Below are positions 25,936 to 38,412 of a DNA stretch of 64,000 nucleotides, in pieces. The translations under genes were made by a program, and so were the position numbers. Below the pieces are notes generated by a model, which saw only the letters and a program-made list of their open reading frames with translations, was not told the DNA's origin and did not search any database. Source of the DNA: Gammaproteobacteria bacterium (ex Lamellibrachia satsuma) (GTDB lineage Bacteria; Pseudomonadota; Gammaproteobacteria; Chromatiales; Chromatiaceae); contig CP053680.1 in assembly GCA_019623805.1 (NCBI GenBank), positions 2,210,001-2,274,000 on the forward strand, in the 5' to 3' direction. Each line of letters opens with the position of its first letter. Position 1 is the stretch's first letter.

Positions 25936-27198
25936 TCAGAAACCCGCAAACAGTTGCAGAGTAAACTTGTTGTCGTGGCCATCGGCTCGTGCATCCACGC
26001 CGGAACCGTCTTCAGTCACGTAGTAGAATTCAAGTCGGACATTCTGAGCGAACATGTAGTTTGCACCGAGCGTAACCGAGTTGAATTCCGAATCGGTTGC
26101 CGCTCCATCGTCCAGCATGCGGTAGGCGGCATAGATGTCAACCTTGTTGGGTATCACCCCGAGCTGTCCCAGGATAGCAAAGGAATCTGCGTCATTGGCA
26201 TTGCTGCAATTACCGACAAAATGGTCAGCATCATGCGAGCACTCGCCGTAACTTGCATAGATTCCCAACGGCATGCCGCCCACATTGCCCTGTGCCTGCC
26301 CGTCGATGACCCAACCATCTGTAGCTATGATCTTGTCGACAGGGCCATCTGCCACTTCTGCATCGCCGGTCCAATATTGAATGCCAAAACCGGTGTCCCA
26401 GCTACCGATAAAGGGCGTATAGGCAGCCCTGAAGTAGTGGGCGAGTCCGGATGGTGCGACCTCCATATCGGTACCACCCCATCCAGGAACCCAAGGCGAG
26501 TAGTTGAGAAAGTAGTTATTACTGGAAGCCACCAAAGCGAGACCGGTGGCGGCCCCGCTTGCAAGCCCAAGTGCCTGGGCAGCACTGAATCCCTTGCGAT
26601 CTTCGATGGGTCGCTGGGAGCGTTGAGCGCCGGTATTGAGAAGCTCAAAGCCATAACCAGAGCCAAGTCCGTCGGTGGAAAAGGGGATGGCGCTGAGTTG
26701 TGTGTTGCCTACTTGCGCAACATTGAAGTGAACCTTTGTCGATAGGAAAGCGTTGGCAGTTTCATTTTCAACGCCGCTGACAAGGCCAAGCTCCATGAGA
26801 AATCCTGCTTTTTCTGCCAGTCGTCCGCCGATAAGCAGCGCGGCTTCATCAGGCCACTGAATTTCACCCCGGTCTGTTCCCTGATCTGAGTTTCCGTTGG
26901 TTTTGACATAACGGAGTTTTGCGATGACTGAGGCATTGAGTGTTGCAGGCATGGAGAGATCGTCACCCTCAATCAGCCCTTGGCCGCCAGTCATCGTGTA
27001 ACCGCCGGCGCGGAAAGCCCGGCCAAACGTATTGAGTGCGGGAAAATGTTGGAAGTGGCATGCGGTACAGGGCATGCTCGTTTGTCGTGCAAAGGCCGGA
27101 ACAGCCGAAGCTTCTTTTTGTATCGTGAAAACGCCGCTTAATAGTACCAAGCTCGTTAGGGAAATGCGTTGAAGCATTTTGCTTATGCCTATGGTCAT
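25936..27198 (-). CDS. Cyc2-like fused monoheme cytochrome-porin
   Basis: A 420-residue outer-membrane protein. After a signal peptide (1-32) comes one heme c site, CTACH at 44-48, in PAFARQTSMPCTACHFQHFP, then NTFGRAFRAGGYT. The rest is a beta-barrel: alternating strands, many aromatic/Gly turns, and a terminal Phe (LQLFAGF) as in outer-membrane barrels. Heme on the N-terminus of a ~400-residue barrel is the architecture of Cyc2, the iron-oxidising outer-membrane cytochrome; related fusions of unknown donor also exist, so Fe(II) is only one candidate. GGGGAGGAAAC precedes ATG 27198. Its leader carries a perfect hairpin (27238-27273). Confidence 0.7.
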   Translation of the reverse strand: MTIGISKMLQRISLTSLVLLSGVFTIQKEASAVPAFARQTSMPCTACHFQHFPALNTFGRAFRAGGYTMTGGQGLIEGDDLSMPATLNASVIAKLRYVKTNGNSDQGTDRGEIQWPDEAALLIGGRLAEKAGFLMELGLVSGVENETANAFLSTKVHFNVAQVGNTQLSAIPFSTDGLGSGYGFELLNTGAQRSQRPIEDRKGFSAAQALGLASGAATGLALVASSNNYFLNYSPWVPGWGGTDMEVAPSGLAHYFRAAYTPFIGSWDTGFGIQYWTGDAEVADGPVDKIIATDGWVIDGQAQGNVGGMPLGIYASYGECSHDADHFVGNCSNANDADSFAILGQLGVIPNKVDIYAAYRMLDDGAATDSEFNSVTLGANYMFAQNVRLEFYYVTEDGSGVDARADGHDNKFTLQLFAGF

Positions 27199-27547
27199 GT
27201 TTCCTCCCCAGAATCATAATTTATTTAGTTATATTGTGATTGCTGGCTTAAGTTTTCCTTTAAGCCAGCAATCTACAACCAACCTTATAAAATCTATGAG
27301 ATTTGACCTTGGGCAGAACTACTACCATCGGGAGGAAAAAACCCTACCCTTATTTTATTAATGTGTTTATTTGGAATGCCAGGATATGTGTAACGTTATA
27401 AGAAATTAGAAAAAATAGATTTTTCCATGAAATGGAAAAAATTGAGATAGGGGCAGAGATAGGGCTCAATGCTGAAAATATAGAGAGATTGCCTACCCTG
27501 GCCTACCAGAGCCTCGCAGCAATGAAATGCGGCCCCAAGGCCTCTTT
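27199..27547. other. 349-base AT-rich region upstream of cytochrome-porin operon
   Basis: No gene is supported. It holds the leader hairpin and AT-rich DNA (27330-27480) that probably contains the cytochrome operon promoter, and it also receives the 3' end of metH. Confidence 0.5.
27238..27273 (-). promoter_or_regulatory. Perfect hairpin in the leader of the cytochrome-porin gene
   Basis: GATTGCTGGCTTAA / TTAAGCCAGCAATC, a 14-bp perfect stem with an 8-nt loop, 40 bases before the start codon. Neither strand has a T-run after it, so it is more likely an operator or an RNA structure controlling translation or stability than a terminator. Confidence 0.6.
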
Positions 27548-31252
<3,705 letters not shown>

Positions 31253-31366
31253 TCAGGGAACTCAGAATTTGGTACGGAACCGACAATTATAAGGCGTTGC
31301 GTTGATGTAGGCGAATCCCATTATTTGTGCATCACGGCGCTTCCTTATCCACACGGAGAATGAATT

Positions 31367-32386
31367 GTGGCGAGACAAGCCTTTCTGGTTGATGATTCCA
31401 AATCTGCGCGCATCGTGCTCAGTCGTTTGCTGAGCCGGCACGGCTTTGATGAGGTGGCGATGGCCGAGTCGGGTGAACAGGCCCTCGAACTGCTCAAGGA
31501 TACGGTGCCGGATGCCATATTTGTCGATTATCAGATGGATGGCATGGATGGCTTGGAGACAATAGCCGCCATCAAAAAAGATCAGCGGCTAGCTAAGGTT
31601 CCGGTCTTCATGTGCACCGCCAACGAGGGGGCCGACTACGCTGCTGCGGCGCAATCCTACGGTGCGATGGGGATTCTTACCAAGCCGCCGACGTCACAGC
31701 GTCTCAAGGAGATAATCAAACTCATCGATGGTGTCGAAGGCGAGGCTGTTCCGGCAGCGGCGTCCACTGGAGCGGGAGCCAAGCCGGCAGCTCCGGCATT
31801 TGTCATTACAGCGGAAGAGGTGCGGACGATTGCCAGGGAGGCAGCGATGCAGGCGGCCGGGGAGGTCATAGGAACGCTGGCGGAGGCTGCTGTGGAGAAG
31901 CGGCTGGCAGAACAGCCGCTGGAGATCGATGTCGACAAGCTGCGTGAAGAGATCGCCACGCAGGTCAGCGGGGAGCTGGAAGGCATCGTCAGACAGGTTA
32001 ACGACTCCATTGTGGCCGAGGTGATAGAGACCCATTTTCGTGAACAGTGGCAGCAGGTCTCCGGGCAGATAACTCAACAGCTTGAAGCGTTCCGCAGCGA
32101 GGTCTTGGGGCAGGTGCCGGAAAAGAACGACATGATCGAACATATCCGTATGGTTACGGAGGGCTCCATGGAGGCGTTGGCAACAGAAACGGCCACCCGG
32201 ATCTCACAGGAAGTGGCGCACCATACGGCGATCGAAACTGCTGAAGTACTTATCGATCGGCGTTTCAGTGATGAGGCCGACAGCGCACAGAGCAAGGCCG
32301 GCAAGCGGGGGCAACGAACCCTACTCTATCTGGGGATAACGGTGTTGTTGCTGGCGGTGGCTGCTGGTTTGGTCTTCTATAATTAA
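31367..32386 (+). CDS. Response regulator with C-terminal membrane anchor
   Basis: A 339-residue protein paralogous to the one at 3604. The REC domain (1-120) has VDD at 8-10, phospho-acceptor Asp54 in [11 protein letters not shown] and LTKPPT for the conserved Lys. A variable Ala-rich linker follows, then a long amphipathic/coiled-coil region (about 150-300), and a single hydrophobic helix at the extreme C-terminus ([20 protein letters not shown]) acting as a tail anchor. There is no output domain. GTG 31367 is preceded by GGAGA. Adjacent genes on the same strand are msrA and an HDAC-like gene; no kinase is adjacent. Confidence 0.78.
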   Translation: MARQAFLVDDSKSARIVLSRLLSRHGFDEVAMAESGEQALELLKDTVPDAIFVDYQMDGMDGLETIAAIKKDQRLAKVPVFMCTANEGADYAAAAQSYGAMGILTKPPTSQRLKEIIKLIDGVEGEAVPAAASTGAGAKPAAPAFVITAEEVRTIAREAAMQAAGEVIGTLAEAAVEKRLAEQPLEIDVDKLREEIATQVSGELEGIVRQVNDSIVAEVIETHFREQWQQVSGQITQQLEAFRSEVLGQVPEKNDMIEHIRMVTEGSMEALATETATRISQEVAHHTAIETAEVLIDRRFSDEADSAQSKAGKRGQRTLLYLGITVLLLAVAAGLVFYN

Positions 32387-32426
32387 ATCGACATTCAGCC
32401 TCAATAGATCGACCTCGGGAGAACCC

Positions 32427-33059
32427 ATGTTCGGATTGGGCAGAAAGAGAGAGATGCCGATGCCGTCGGAGGCCTTGCCCGGCAGAGATACGCCTATGCC
32501 CGTGTTGTCGGAGCATTTTGTTAACGGCAATTCACTGGCAGGCCCATTTCCGGATGGGATGGAATTTGCCCTGTTCGGTTTGGGGTGTTTCTGGGGAGCG
32601 GAGCGGCGTTTCTGGGAGCTGCCGGGGGTCTACTCCACCGCTGTGGGTTATGCAGCGGGGTTCACGCCGAACCCGACCTATGACGAGGTCTGCACCGGCA
32701 AAACCGGCCACAATGAGGTGGTGCGGGTGGTTTTCGATCCGGACCTGGTGAGTTACGAGACACTATTGAAACATTTCTGGGAGTCTCACGACCCGACCCA
32801 AGGTATGCGACAGGGTAATGATGCAGGGACGCAGTATCGCTCCGGCATCTATACCTACAGCAATACCCAGTTGGCCGAGGCGGAAAAATCTCGGGCGCTG
32901 TTCCAGGCTGCGCTGACCGCCGCTGGGGGTGCGGAGATCACCACCGAGATCCAACCTGCCCCCGAGTTCTATTTTGCCGAGGATTACCACCAGCAGTACC
33001 TGGCCAAAAACCTGCGGGGTTACTGTGGTCTGGGTGGAACGGGCGTCTGCTTTCCGTAA
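32427..33059 (+). CDS. msrA: Peptide methionine sulfoxide reductase A
   Basis: A 210-residue cytoplasmic enzyme that reduces methionine-S-sulfoxide. The catalytic motif GCFWGAE holds Cys54; the C-terminal resolving cysteines are Cys200 and Cys208 ([13 protein letters not shown]), so thioredoxin-type recycling is expected. [26 protein letters not shown] and GTQYRSGIY are classic MsrA segments. The 45-residue N-terminal extension before the catalytic domain is usual for the long E. coli-like form. GGGAG lies ahead of the ATG. The stop overlaps the next start by one base (TAATG). Confidence 0.97.
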   Translation: MFGLGRKREMPMPSEALPGRDTPMPVLSEHFVNGNSLAGPFPDGMEFALFGLGCFWGAERRFWELPGVYSTAVGYAAGFTPNPTYDEVCTGKTGHNEVVRVVFDPDLVSYETLLKHFWESHDPTQGMRQGNDAGTQYRSGIYTYSNTQLAEAEKSRALFQAALTAAGGAEITTEIQPAPEFYFAEDYHQQYLAKNLRGYCGLGGTGVCFP

Positions 33060-34006
33060 TGTCAGACACTGCCATCTATGCAGGAGGGCAACTGGGGGAG
33101 TACAACTTCGGTGCCGATCACCCATTTGGTCCCTCGCGTCACGATGCCTTTTTCGACGAGTTCATGCGGCGGGGGCTCGAGGTGCGCTGCGATGTGGAAG
33201 CGCCGCGCCTCGCTGACCGGGAGGCGATTGCCAGATTTCATACGAGCGAATATATCGACCGGGTGGAGCGGGCCTCGATGGATGGCCAGGGCCTGCTGGA
33301 TGCAGGTGATACTCCGGCCTTTCCCGGCGTGATGGAGGCCTCTGCCCGGGTCGTGGGCACGGTGCTCAAGGCGGTGGACGACATCGTTGCCGGTAATTGC
33401 CGCCGGGCGTTTGTGCCCATTGCCGGTCTGCATCACGCACGCCGTGACAGTGCTGCCGGTTTCTGTGTCTTCAACGATTGCGGCGTCGCCATCGAGACCC
33501 TGCGCCGGGTTCATGGGATAAGGCGCGTGGCCTACGTGGACATCGATGCCCACCATGGAGACGGGGTCTTCTATGCGTTCGAGGATGACCCGGATCTCAT
33601 CTTCGTCGACCTGCATGAAGATGGCCGCTATCTCTATCCCGGTACCGGTTCGGTGACCGAGACGGGACGCGGTGTGGCGAAGGGGACCAAGCTCAATATC
33701 CCGATGCCGCCGAAGGCGGATGACACGGTGTTTTTCAAGGCGTGGGAGGTTGCCGAGTCATTCATAGATTGCGCGCAGCCCGAGTTCATCCTTTTTCAGT
33801 GCGGTGCCGACAGCCTGGCGGGCGACCCCATTACCGATCTGCACTATTCAGGCGATGCTCATCGCCATGCCGCATCACGTCTTCGTCTGTTGGCACAGCG
33901 TCATTGTGACGGCAGGCTGTTGGCGGTGGGAGGCGGTGGCTACAATCTGCAAAATCTGGCCGTCGCCTGGTGCGCAGTGGTCGAGGCGTTTATCGAGGCT
34001 GAATAG
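33059..34006 (+). CDS. Histone-deacetylase-family (AcuC-like) amidohydrolase
   Basis: A 315-residue zinc-dependent deacetylase-superfamily enzyme. The metal/active-site set is present: GLHHARRDSAAGFCVFND, VDIDAHHGDGV (Asp and His ligands), FQCGADSLAGDP (second Asp) and GGGGYN. The substrate in bacteria is unknown for this subgroup: acetyl-CoA synthetase (AcuC) or acetylpolyamines (AphA) are the studied cases. It is translationally coupled to msrA with a one-base overlap. Confidence 0.88.
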   Translation: MSDTAIYAGGQLGEYNFGADHPFGPSRHDAFFDEFMRRGLEVRCDVEAPRLADREAIARFHTSEYIDRVERASMDGQGLLDAGDTPAFPGVMEASARVVGTVLKAVDDIVAGNCRRAFVPIAGLHHARRDSAAGFCVFNDCGVAIETLRRVHGIRRVAYVDIDAHHGDGVFYAFEDDPDLIFVDLHEDGRYLYPGTGSVTETGRGVAKGTKLNIPMPPKADDTVFFKAWEVAESFIDCAQPEFILFQCGADSLAGDPITDLHYSGDAHRHAASRLRLLAQRHCDGRLLAVGGGGYNLQNLAVAWCAVVEAFIEAE

Positions 34007-34014
34007 GGGGATGC

Positions 34015-34041
34015 GCCGGATCCGCTGTGCTTGATCCGGCC
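34015..34041. repeat. Short dispersed palindrome (GCCGGATCCGCT type)
   Basis: GCCGGATCC-GCTGTGC-TTGATCCGGCC, in the convergent gap after the HDAC-like gene. Same family as 5034, 16447 and 49391. Confidence 0.65.
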
Positions 34042-34063
34042 TGCGTTGACTCACAGCGACTCC

Positions 34064-34525
34064 CTACTCCGCCTGGTGCAGAAGCTGACCCTCCTTGTCC
34101 ACTACCTGGACGCCCACTGGGATGCCCTCACGAATACTGGCGGTGACGATGCAGAAATCCTCAAACAGATCCGTACAGCGTTTCAGTTTTGCGGATTCTG
34201 CCAGTTCGTCGTCGATGGTGATTTTGACCTCGATGCCGCCCACCCGCAGGCGTTTCTTCTCATTGCGCACCATGGTGCAGGTAGCCTCGGCCTTGATGCT
34301 GTGTGCCGGAGCGTCATCTTTTACCAGGCAGAACATCAGGCTGGCGCTGAGGCAGTTGGCAGTAGCCGCAGCCAGCAGGCGGGATGCGTTGGGGCCGTTT
34401 CGTTCGCCCAGTGGTGGAGGTTCATCCAGCAGAATGTCCTCAGCTTTTTTGAGATCGAATTTGACCTTGAAGGCGTAACCCTCTTCCTGCTCCAGGTGGA
34501 TAGTAAAACGGCCGACTTCTGACAT
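34064..34525 (-). CDS. OsmC family peroxiredoxin-like protein
   Basis: A 153-residue protein of the OsmC/Ohr superfamily, which reduces organic hydroperoxides with two cysteines. Cys58 (TANCLSAS) and Cys125 (EDFCIVTAS) are the two conserved redox cysteines in the expected spacing, and the beta-rich N-terminal half is typical. It is monocistronic and convergent with the HDAC-like gene. A divergent or regulatory partner gene such as ohrR is not seen. Confidence 0.88.
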   Translation of the reverse strand: MSEVGRFTIHLEQEEGYAFKVKFDLKKAEDILLDEPPPLGERNGPNASRLLAAATANCLSASLMFCLVKDDAPAHSIKAEATCTMVRNEKKRLRVGGIEVKITIDDELAESAKLKRCTDLFEDFCIVTASIREGIPVGVQVVDKEGQLLHQAE

Positions 34526-34597
34526 AACGATCTCCCAGTTAGATCATTGAAAGGTTACACGATACCCAAAGATGGCCGGTAGCATAAGCCGTTTCAA

Positions 34598-35209
34598 TTA
34601 TTCCTCGAGAATCGACTGCCAGGCTTGATGGGCCTCAATTTGTGACATGGCCTGCTGCAGCAGGGTCTTGCCGGGTTCGGTGCGGAACCAGGTGCTGAGG
34701 CCGGAGGGGTGGGGCAGGGGAATCACGTCCGTGGTTAGCCCATTGATTTCGATCTGATGGGTTTTGCCCACGATATCGACCAGTTTGTTTACCTTCATGA
34801 AACGAGCCATGGCCAGTTTGCCGACGGGGATCAGCAGCCGGGGTTTGAGCAGTCCGATCTCCGCCTCGATCCAGCGGCTGCAGTTCGCTATCTCAATCTT
34901 GCTTGGCACCCGGTCACCGCCTTTCGGGTTTTTCCCGGGAAAGCAGCGGCAGACTGCAGCCATATAGACCCGGCTGCGAAACTGCGTTTCACCCAATCCA
35001 ATGCCGTCGAACCATTTGAACAAGGTCTTTCCGGCGGTCCAGGCAAAGGGTTTTCCTGCGGGGCCTTCCCTGTCGCCCGGTGCCTGGCCTATCAGCATGA
35101 TTGGAGAGACGACCGGCTGGCAGGTGACTACTGGCCCAATCATATCGGGACAGAGCCGACAGGCTCGCAGGTTCGATTGGTGCTGTTTGATGGCTTGAAG
35201 GGTGGTCAT
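34598..35209 (-). CDS. 4Fe-4S uracil-DNA glycosylase family protein
   Basis: A 203-residue DNA-repair enzyme of the family 4/5-like uracil-DNA glycosylases. Cluster cysteines: Cys17 and Cys20 (RACRLCPDM), Cys89 (RCFPGKNP) and Cys110 (IEIANC). The uracil-pocket motif A reads GQAPGDREGPAGKPF and motif B is PHPSGLSTW. Motif A lacks the usual Glu-Asp of family 4 (GEAPGxxED), so its exact subfamily and substrate range are uncertain. It sits alone between OsmC and a small membrane-protein gene on the other strand. Confidence 0.85.
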   Translation of the reverse strand: MTTLQAIKQHQSNLRACRLCPDMIGPVVTCQPVVSPIMLIGQAPGDREGPAGKPFAWTAGKTLFKWFDGIGLGETQFRSRVYMAAVCRCFPGKNPKGGDRVPSKIEIANCSRWIEAEIGLLKPRLLIPVGKLAMARFMKVNKLVDIVGKTHQIEINGLTTDVIPLPHPSGLSTWFRTEPGKTLLQQAMSQIEAHQAWQSILEE

Positions 35210-35253
35210 GAGGCGTTAAACTAACAGAAAATGTACCTTCGTATTGAGAATGT

Positions 35254-35326
35254 GGGTCGGGTTAGTCGCACGACAGTACAACATCTTGAATTTGACACCA
35301 CACTTTGAGTGCGACGTAACCCGACC
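35254..35326. repeat. Inverted repeat of the GGGTTA/GTAACCC family
   Basis: GGTCGGGTTA-GTCGCAC (35254-35270) and GTGCGACGTAACCCGACC (35309-35326) are inverted arms differing by one base insertion, around a 38-base centre. Related elements occur at 46591-46677 and 50368-50399. Confidence 0.65.
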
Positions 35327-35349
35327 TGTGGAACATTGGAACTGAATTG

Positions 35350-35550
35350 ATGCAGATGATTTTGGGAATGGGAGTCGGCGCCATGCTGATCGCCCTGTTT
35401 GTCTGGTTTTTGCCTATTGTGCTGATCCTGCGCTCTGACAAAACCTCTGGTATAGAGAAGTTGTTCTGGCTGCTTGCGGTGCTGTTTGTCTCCTGGTTTG
35501 CCTGGATATTCTACGCGCTGTTGGCCCCCTTGGAGAAAAAGGCGTCATGA
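35350..35550 (+). CDS. Small two-helix membrane protein
   Basis: A 66-residue protein with two hydrophobic helices (about 4-25 and 38-58) joined by a short charged loop (RSDKTSGIEK). It resembles the small phospholipase-D-N-terminal-like or superinfection-immunity-like membrane proteins, but no specific function can be assigned. Its stop overlaps the start of the oxidoreductase gene (ATGA). Confidence 0.65.
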   Translation: MQMILGMGVGAMLIALFVWFLPIVLILRSDKTSGIEKLFWLLAVLFVSWFAWIFYALLAPLEKKAS

Positions 35551-36542
35551 AAGCGGTTGTGATGAACGAACCCGGTGCGCCGGAGGTGCTTTCTTTGCAG
35601 GATCTGCCGGAACCTGAACGGATGACAGAGACTCAGCTCAAGGTGCGCATCGAGGCGGCGGGGGTGAATCCCATCGATACCAAGCTGCGTGGTCGGGGTG
35701 TTTTTCTGCCTGCTGGACTACCGGCGGTATTGGGCTGTGATGGTGCTGGTGTGGTGGTGGAGACAGGCGCTGAGGCCGGTGAGTTCAGGACGGGTGATGA
35801 GGTCTGGTTTTGCAGTGGTGGTCTGGGTGGCGTGCAGGGAAACTATGCGGAGTTTGTGCTGGTTGATTCCTCCGTGGCACGTAAAAAGCCCGCTTCCATC
35901 GACTTCGCCACAGCAGCAGCAGGGCCGCTGGTGCTGATAACTGCCTGGGAGGCGCTGTTCGATCGCGCCCGCGTCACTGCCGGGCAGACGGTATTGATCC
36001 ACGCCGGTGCGGGTGGTGTGGGCCACGTGGCGATTCAGCTGGCAAAACAGGCCGGGGCGCGGGTATTGACCACGGTGAGTACAACCCAGAAAGCGGAGTT
36101 CGTTAAATCCATTGGCGCGGATGAGGTCATTCTCTATCCAGAGGTGGATTTCGTCGAGGCAGTAAATGATCTGACCGGTGGGCGGGGTGCCGACGTGGTG
36201 CTGGACACCGTTGGTCCAGCGATCTTTCGCGGTTCTATACCGGCGGTGGCTCACTACGGTGATCTGGTGACCCTGCTTGATCCGGGGCAGGATGTGGAGT
36301 GGAAGGAGGCTCGCAATCGCAACCTGCGGATCGGTTTTACGTTGATGCTGACGCCGATGTTGCGTGACCTGCCCGAGGCCCGCGCCCATCATGGAGAGAT
36401 ACTGGAGCGTTGTGGTGAGCTAGTGGACGCAGGCAGTCTGCACATCGAAGTGGCGAAACGCATGCCCCTGTCGAAGGCGGTAGAAGCGCATCGCCAGGTC
36501 GAAGCCGGACACCTGCTGGGTAAATTGGTGTTGCTGCCATGA
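35547..36542 (+). CDS. Zinc-type alcohol dehydrogenase / quinone oxidoreductase family protein
   Basis: A 331-residue member of the MDR superfamily: an N-terminal GroES-like domain and a Rossmann domain with AGAGGVGHVAIQLAK as the NADPH-binding motif (near residue 153). No catalytic or structural zinc-binding cysteine set is seen, as expected for quinone oxidoreductases of the QOR/zeta-crystallin type. It reduces quinones or enones with NADPH. Coupled by a 4-base overlap to the upstream small membrane protein. A perfect palindrome (36568-36590) follows the stop. Confidence 0.87.
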   Translation: MKAVVMNEPGAPEVLSLQDLPEPERMTETQLKVRIEAAGVNPIDTKLRGRGVFLPAGLPAVLGCDGAGVVVETGAEAGEFRTGDEVWFCSGGLGGVQGNYAEFVLVDSSVARKKPASIDFATAAAGPLVLITAWEALFDRARVTAGQTVLIHAGAGGVGHVAIQLAKQAGARVLTTVSTTQKAEFVKSIGADEVILYPEVDFVEAVNDLTGGRGADVVLDTVGPAIFRGSIPAVAHYGDLVTLLDPGQDVEWKEARNRNLRIGFTLMLTPMLRDLPEARAHHGEILERCGELVDAGSLHIEVAKRMPLSKAVEAHRQVEAGHLLGKLVLLP

Positions 36543-36567
36543 TGGCGACTGGGTTTTGCCTTACTCT

Positions 36568-36590
36568 TTGTAGGAGCGCCGCTCCTACAA
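36568..36590. repeat. Perfect 10-bp palindrome (REP-like)
   Basis: TTGTAGGAGC-GCC-GCTCCTACAA. The GTAGGAGC sequence is the classical intergenic REP/terminator-like palindrome of gammaproteobacteria; it lies after the quinone oxidoreductase gene without a T-run. Confidence 0.75.
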
Positions 36591-36627
36591 TTTACTATCC
36601 GGTTCGCTTGTGTCGGGATGGCTTATT

Positions 36628-37074
36628 TCAGTCGGCAGGCCCTACCAACAGCACCACCCCCTCAACGCCGATGACTTTTACCTGAGTGCCGGCAGGGCAG
36701 TCCTCACCCCGGATCTTCCAGGTGCTGTCGTCGACGTGGATCTTGCCCTCGCCGTTGATGATGGGATGGTCCAGGGTGAAAATCCGGCCTGTGTACTGTG
36801 CGCCCCGGCGATTGAGATTGGGTTGGTCCGTCTTGATCGGCCGCCGCTGCAGGATGGTGCGGGCGATGAGAATGTTGATCACGCTGAACGCGGCGAAGGC
36901 GAGCAGCTGGTATTGCCACTCCATCTCCGGCATGGCCAGTAGCAGGAGCCCCACCAGACCGGCGGCAAAACCCAGCCAGATGAAAAAGACACCGGGTGAG
37001 AAAATCTCCAGAATGATCAGGCCGACACCCAGGATGAACCAGTGCCAGTAATCCAGCTGCGGTAGAAATTCCAT
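36628..37074 (-). CDS. NfeD family membrane protein
   Basis: A 148-residue short-form NfeD: three or so hydrophobic segments in residues 10-75, then a C-terminal OB-fold domain (GRIFTLDHPIINGEGKIHV, STWKIRGEDCPAG, GTQVKVIGVEGVVLLV). NfeD partners SPFH/stomatin proteins. Its start overlaps the stomatin-like gene's stop by one base (TAATG), which confirms that the two are co-translated. Confidence 0.9.
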   Translation of the reverse strand: MEFLPQLDYWHWFILGVGLIILEIFSPGVFFIWLGFAAGLVGLLLLAMPEMEWQYQLLAFAAFSVINILIARTILQRRPIKTDQPNLNRRGAQYTGRIFTLDHPIINGEGKIHVDDSTWKIRGEDCPAGTQVKVIGVEGVVLLVGPAD

Positions 37075-37988
37075 TAGCCATCCTTCTTGGAGAAAGTCTC
37101 TTTGGCAATCTCGGCAATGCCGCCGATGGAGCCGATCAGGCTGGATGCCTCCAGCGGCATCAAAATAACCTTCTGATTGTCAGCGGAGGCGATAGTGGCC
37201 AGTGCTTCGGTATATTTCTGTGCCACGAAATAGTTGATGGCCTTGACGTCGCCTTGCGCGATGGCCTCTGAAACCATGGCGGTCGCCTTGGCCTCCGCCT
37301 GGGCCAGCCTTTCCCGCGCTTCGGCTTCACGGAAGGCGGCCTCTTTCTCACCCTCCGCCTTGAGAATGGCGCCCCGCTTCTCGCCTTCCGCCTTTAGAAT
37401 CTCCGCCTGCCGCTCTCCCTCAGCCACGAGAATTGCCGCACGTTTGTCACGCTCCGCCTTCATCTGCCGGGCCATCGAATCCACGAGGTCACGGGGCGGG
37501 GAGATATCCTTGATCTCTATACGGGTCACCTTGAGGCCCCAGGGGGTGGTGGCATCGTCCACCACGTTGAGCAGCCGGGTATTGATCGCGTCCCGCTGTG
37601 ACAGCAGTTCATCCAGGTCCATGGAGCCCATGACGGTACGGATGTTGGTCATGGTCAGGTTGAGAATCGCCCGGTAGAGGTCATTGACCTCATAAGAGGC
37701 CTGGGCAGCATCCAGCACCTGGAAGAAGATCACGCCGTCGGCGGTGATCATGGCGTTGTCCTTGGTGATGACCTCCTGGGAGGGTACGTCCACCACCTGC
37801 TCCATCATGTTCACTTTTTGGCCGATCTGGTCGATGACCGGCACGATCAGGTTGAGGCCGGGGCGCAGGCTTTTGGTATAGCGTCCAAAACGCTCCACCG
37901 TGTACTCCATGCCCTGTGGTACGCGCTTTGCGCCCATAACCACGATAGCGATGGCCAGAACCAGTGCGGCAATGACAAATACATCCAT
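37074..37988 (-). CDS. SPFH/stomatin-family membrane protein (QmcA-like)
   Basis: A 304-residue slipin/stomatin protein: an N-terminal transmembrane helix (3-22), the SPFH domain ([20 protein letters not shown]..), and a long helical tail with the repeated [19 protein letters not shown] pattern. It assembles into large oligomeric rings on membrane microdomains and controls local proteolysis. Start ATG 37988 has AGGAG 7 bases ahead; an in-frame upstream start (38036) lacks one. The NfeD gene follows with a one-base overlap. Confidence 0.93.
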   Translation of the reverse strand: MDVFVIAALVLAIAIVVMGAKRVPQGMEYTVERFGRYTKSLRPGLNLIVPVIDQIGQKVNMMEQVVDVPSQEVITKDNAMITADGVIFFQVLDAAQASYEVNDLYRAILNLTMTNIRTVMGSMDLDELLSQRDAINTRLLNVVDDATTPWGLKVTRIEIKDISPPRDLVDSMARQMKAERDKRAAILVAEGERQAEILKAEGEKRGAILKAEGEKEAAFREAEARERLAQAEAKATAMVSEAIAQGDVKAINYFVAQKYTEALATIASADNQKVILMPLEASSLIGSIGGIAEIAKETFSKKDG

Positions 37989-38412
37989 GACGGAACTCCT
38001 TGATTTATTAAAGCGGGTTAAAAGAGAATGGGGCATTGGTCACGGTATTTCAATGCTTGAGGCGTGCATAAGTGTGAGATTTTACTCGGTTTATGCTGAC
38101 AAATGTCACGAAAATGATGCGGGGCATTTTTTCGCAGAATGTGCTAGATTTATTCTAAGTGTTAGAGAATCGCCGTGTCCTTTGTTTGAGTAAGCAAGGT
38201 CGATTCTGACCGGGTCGCATAGACTCGTTTTCCGGATCCGCCCGCTGCCATTGCATAGCAGCGGTTCGGTGACTGTTTCGGCCGTCTTCCCGCCACCTCC
38301 ACTCAACGATTGAGTGTTCGATATAGCCACTTCTCCTGGCTGAAAAGTGAACCCTGGGCTCTGGTTGGCTGTCCTGTCGGGGCTGTCTAAAGAAGGTTGT
38401 ATTGTTGACGAA
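37989..38412. other. Divergent intergenic region stomatin-like / PAS-GGDEF
   Basis: 424 bases with no gene. A short perfect palindrome CACTCAA-CGA-TTGAGTG (38300-38316) lies about 100 bases before the PAS-GGDEF start and could be an operator. The left part is AT-rich. Confidence 0.45.

Noticed and set aside
31253..31366. Cobalamin or SAM riboswitch before metH
   Set aside because: The 114-base gap is too short and shows no conserved cobalamin or SAM riboswitch elements.
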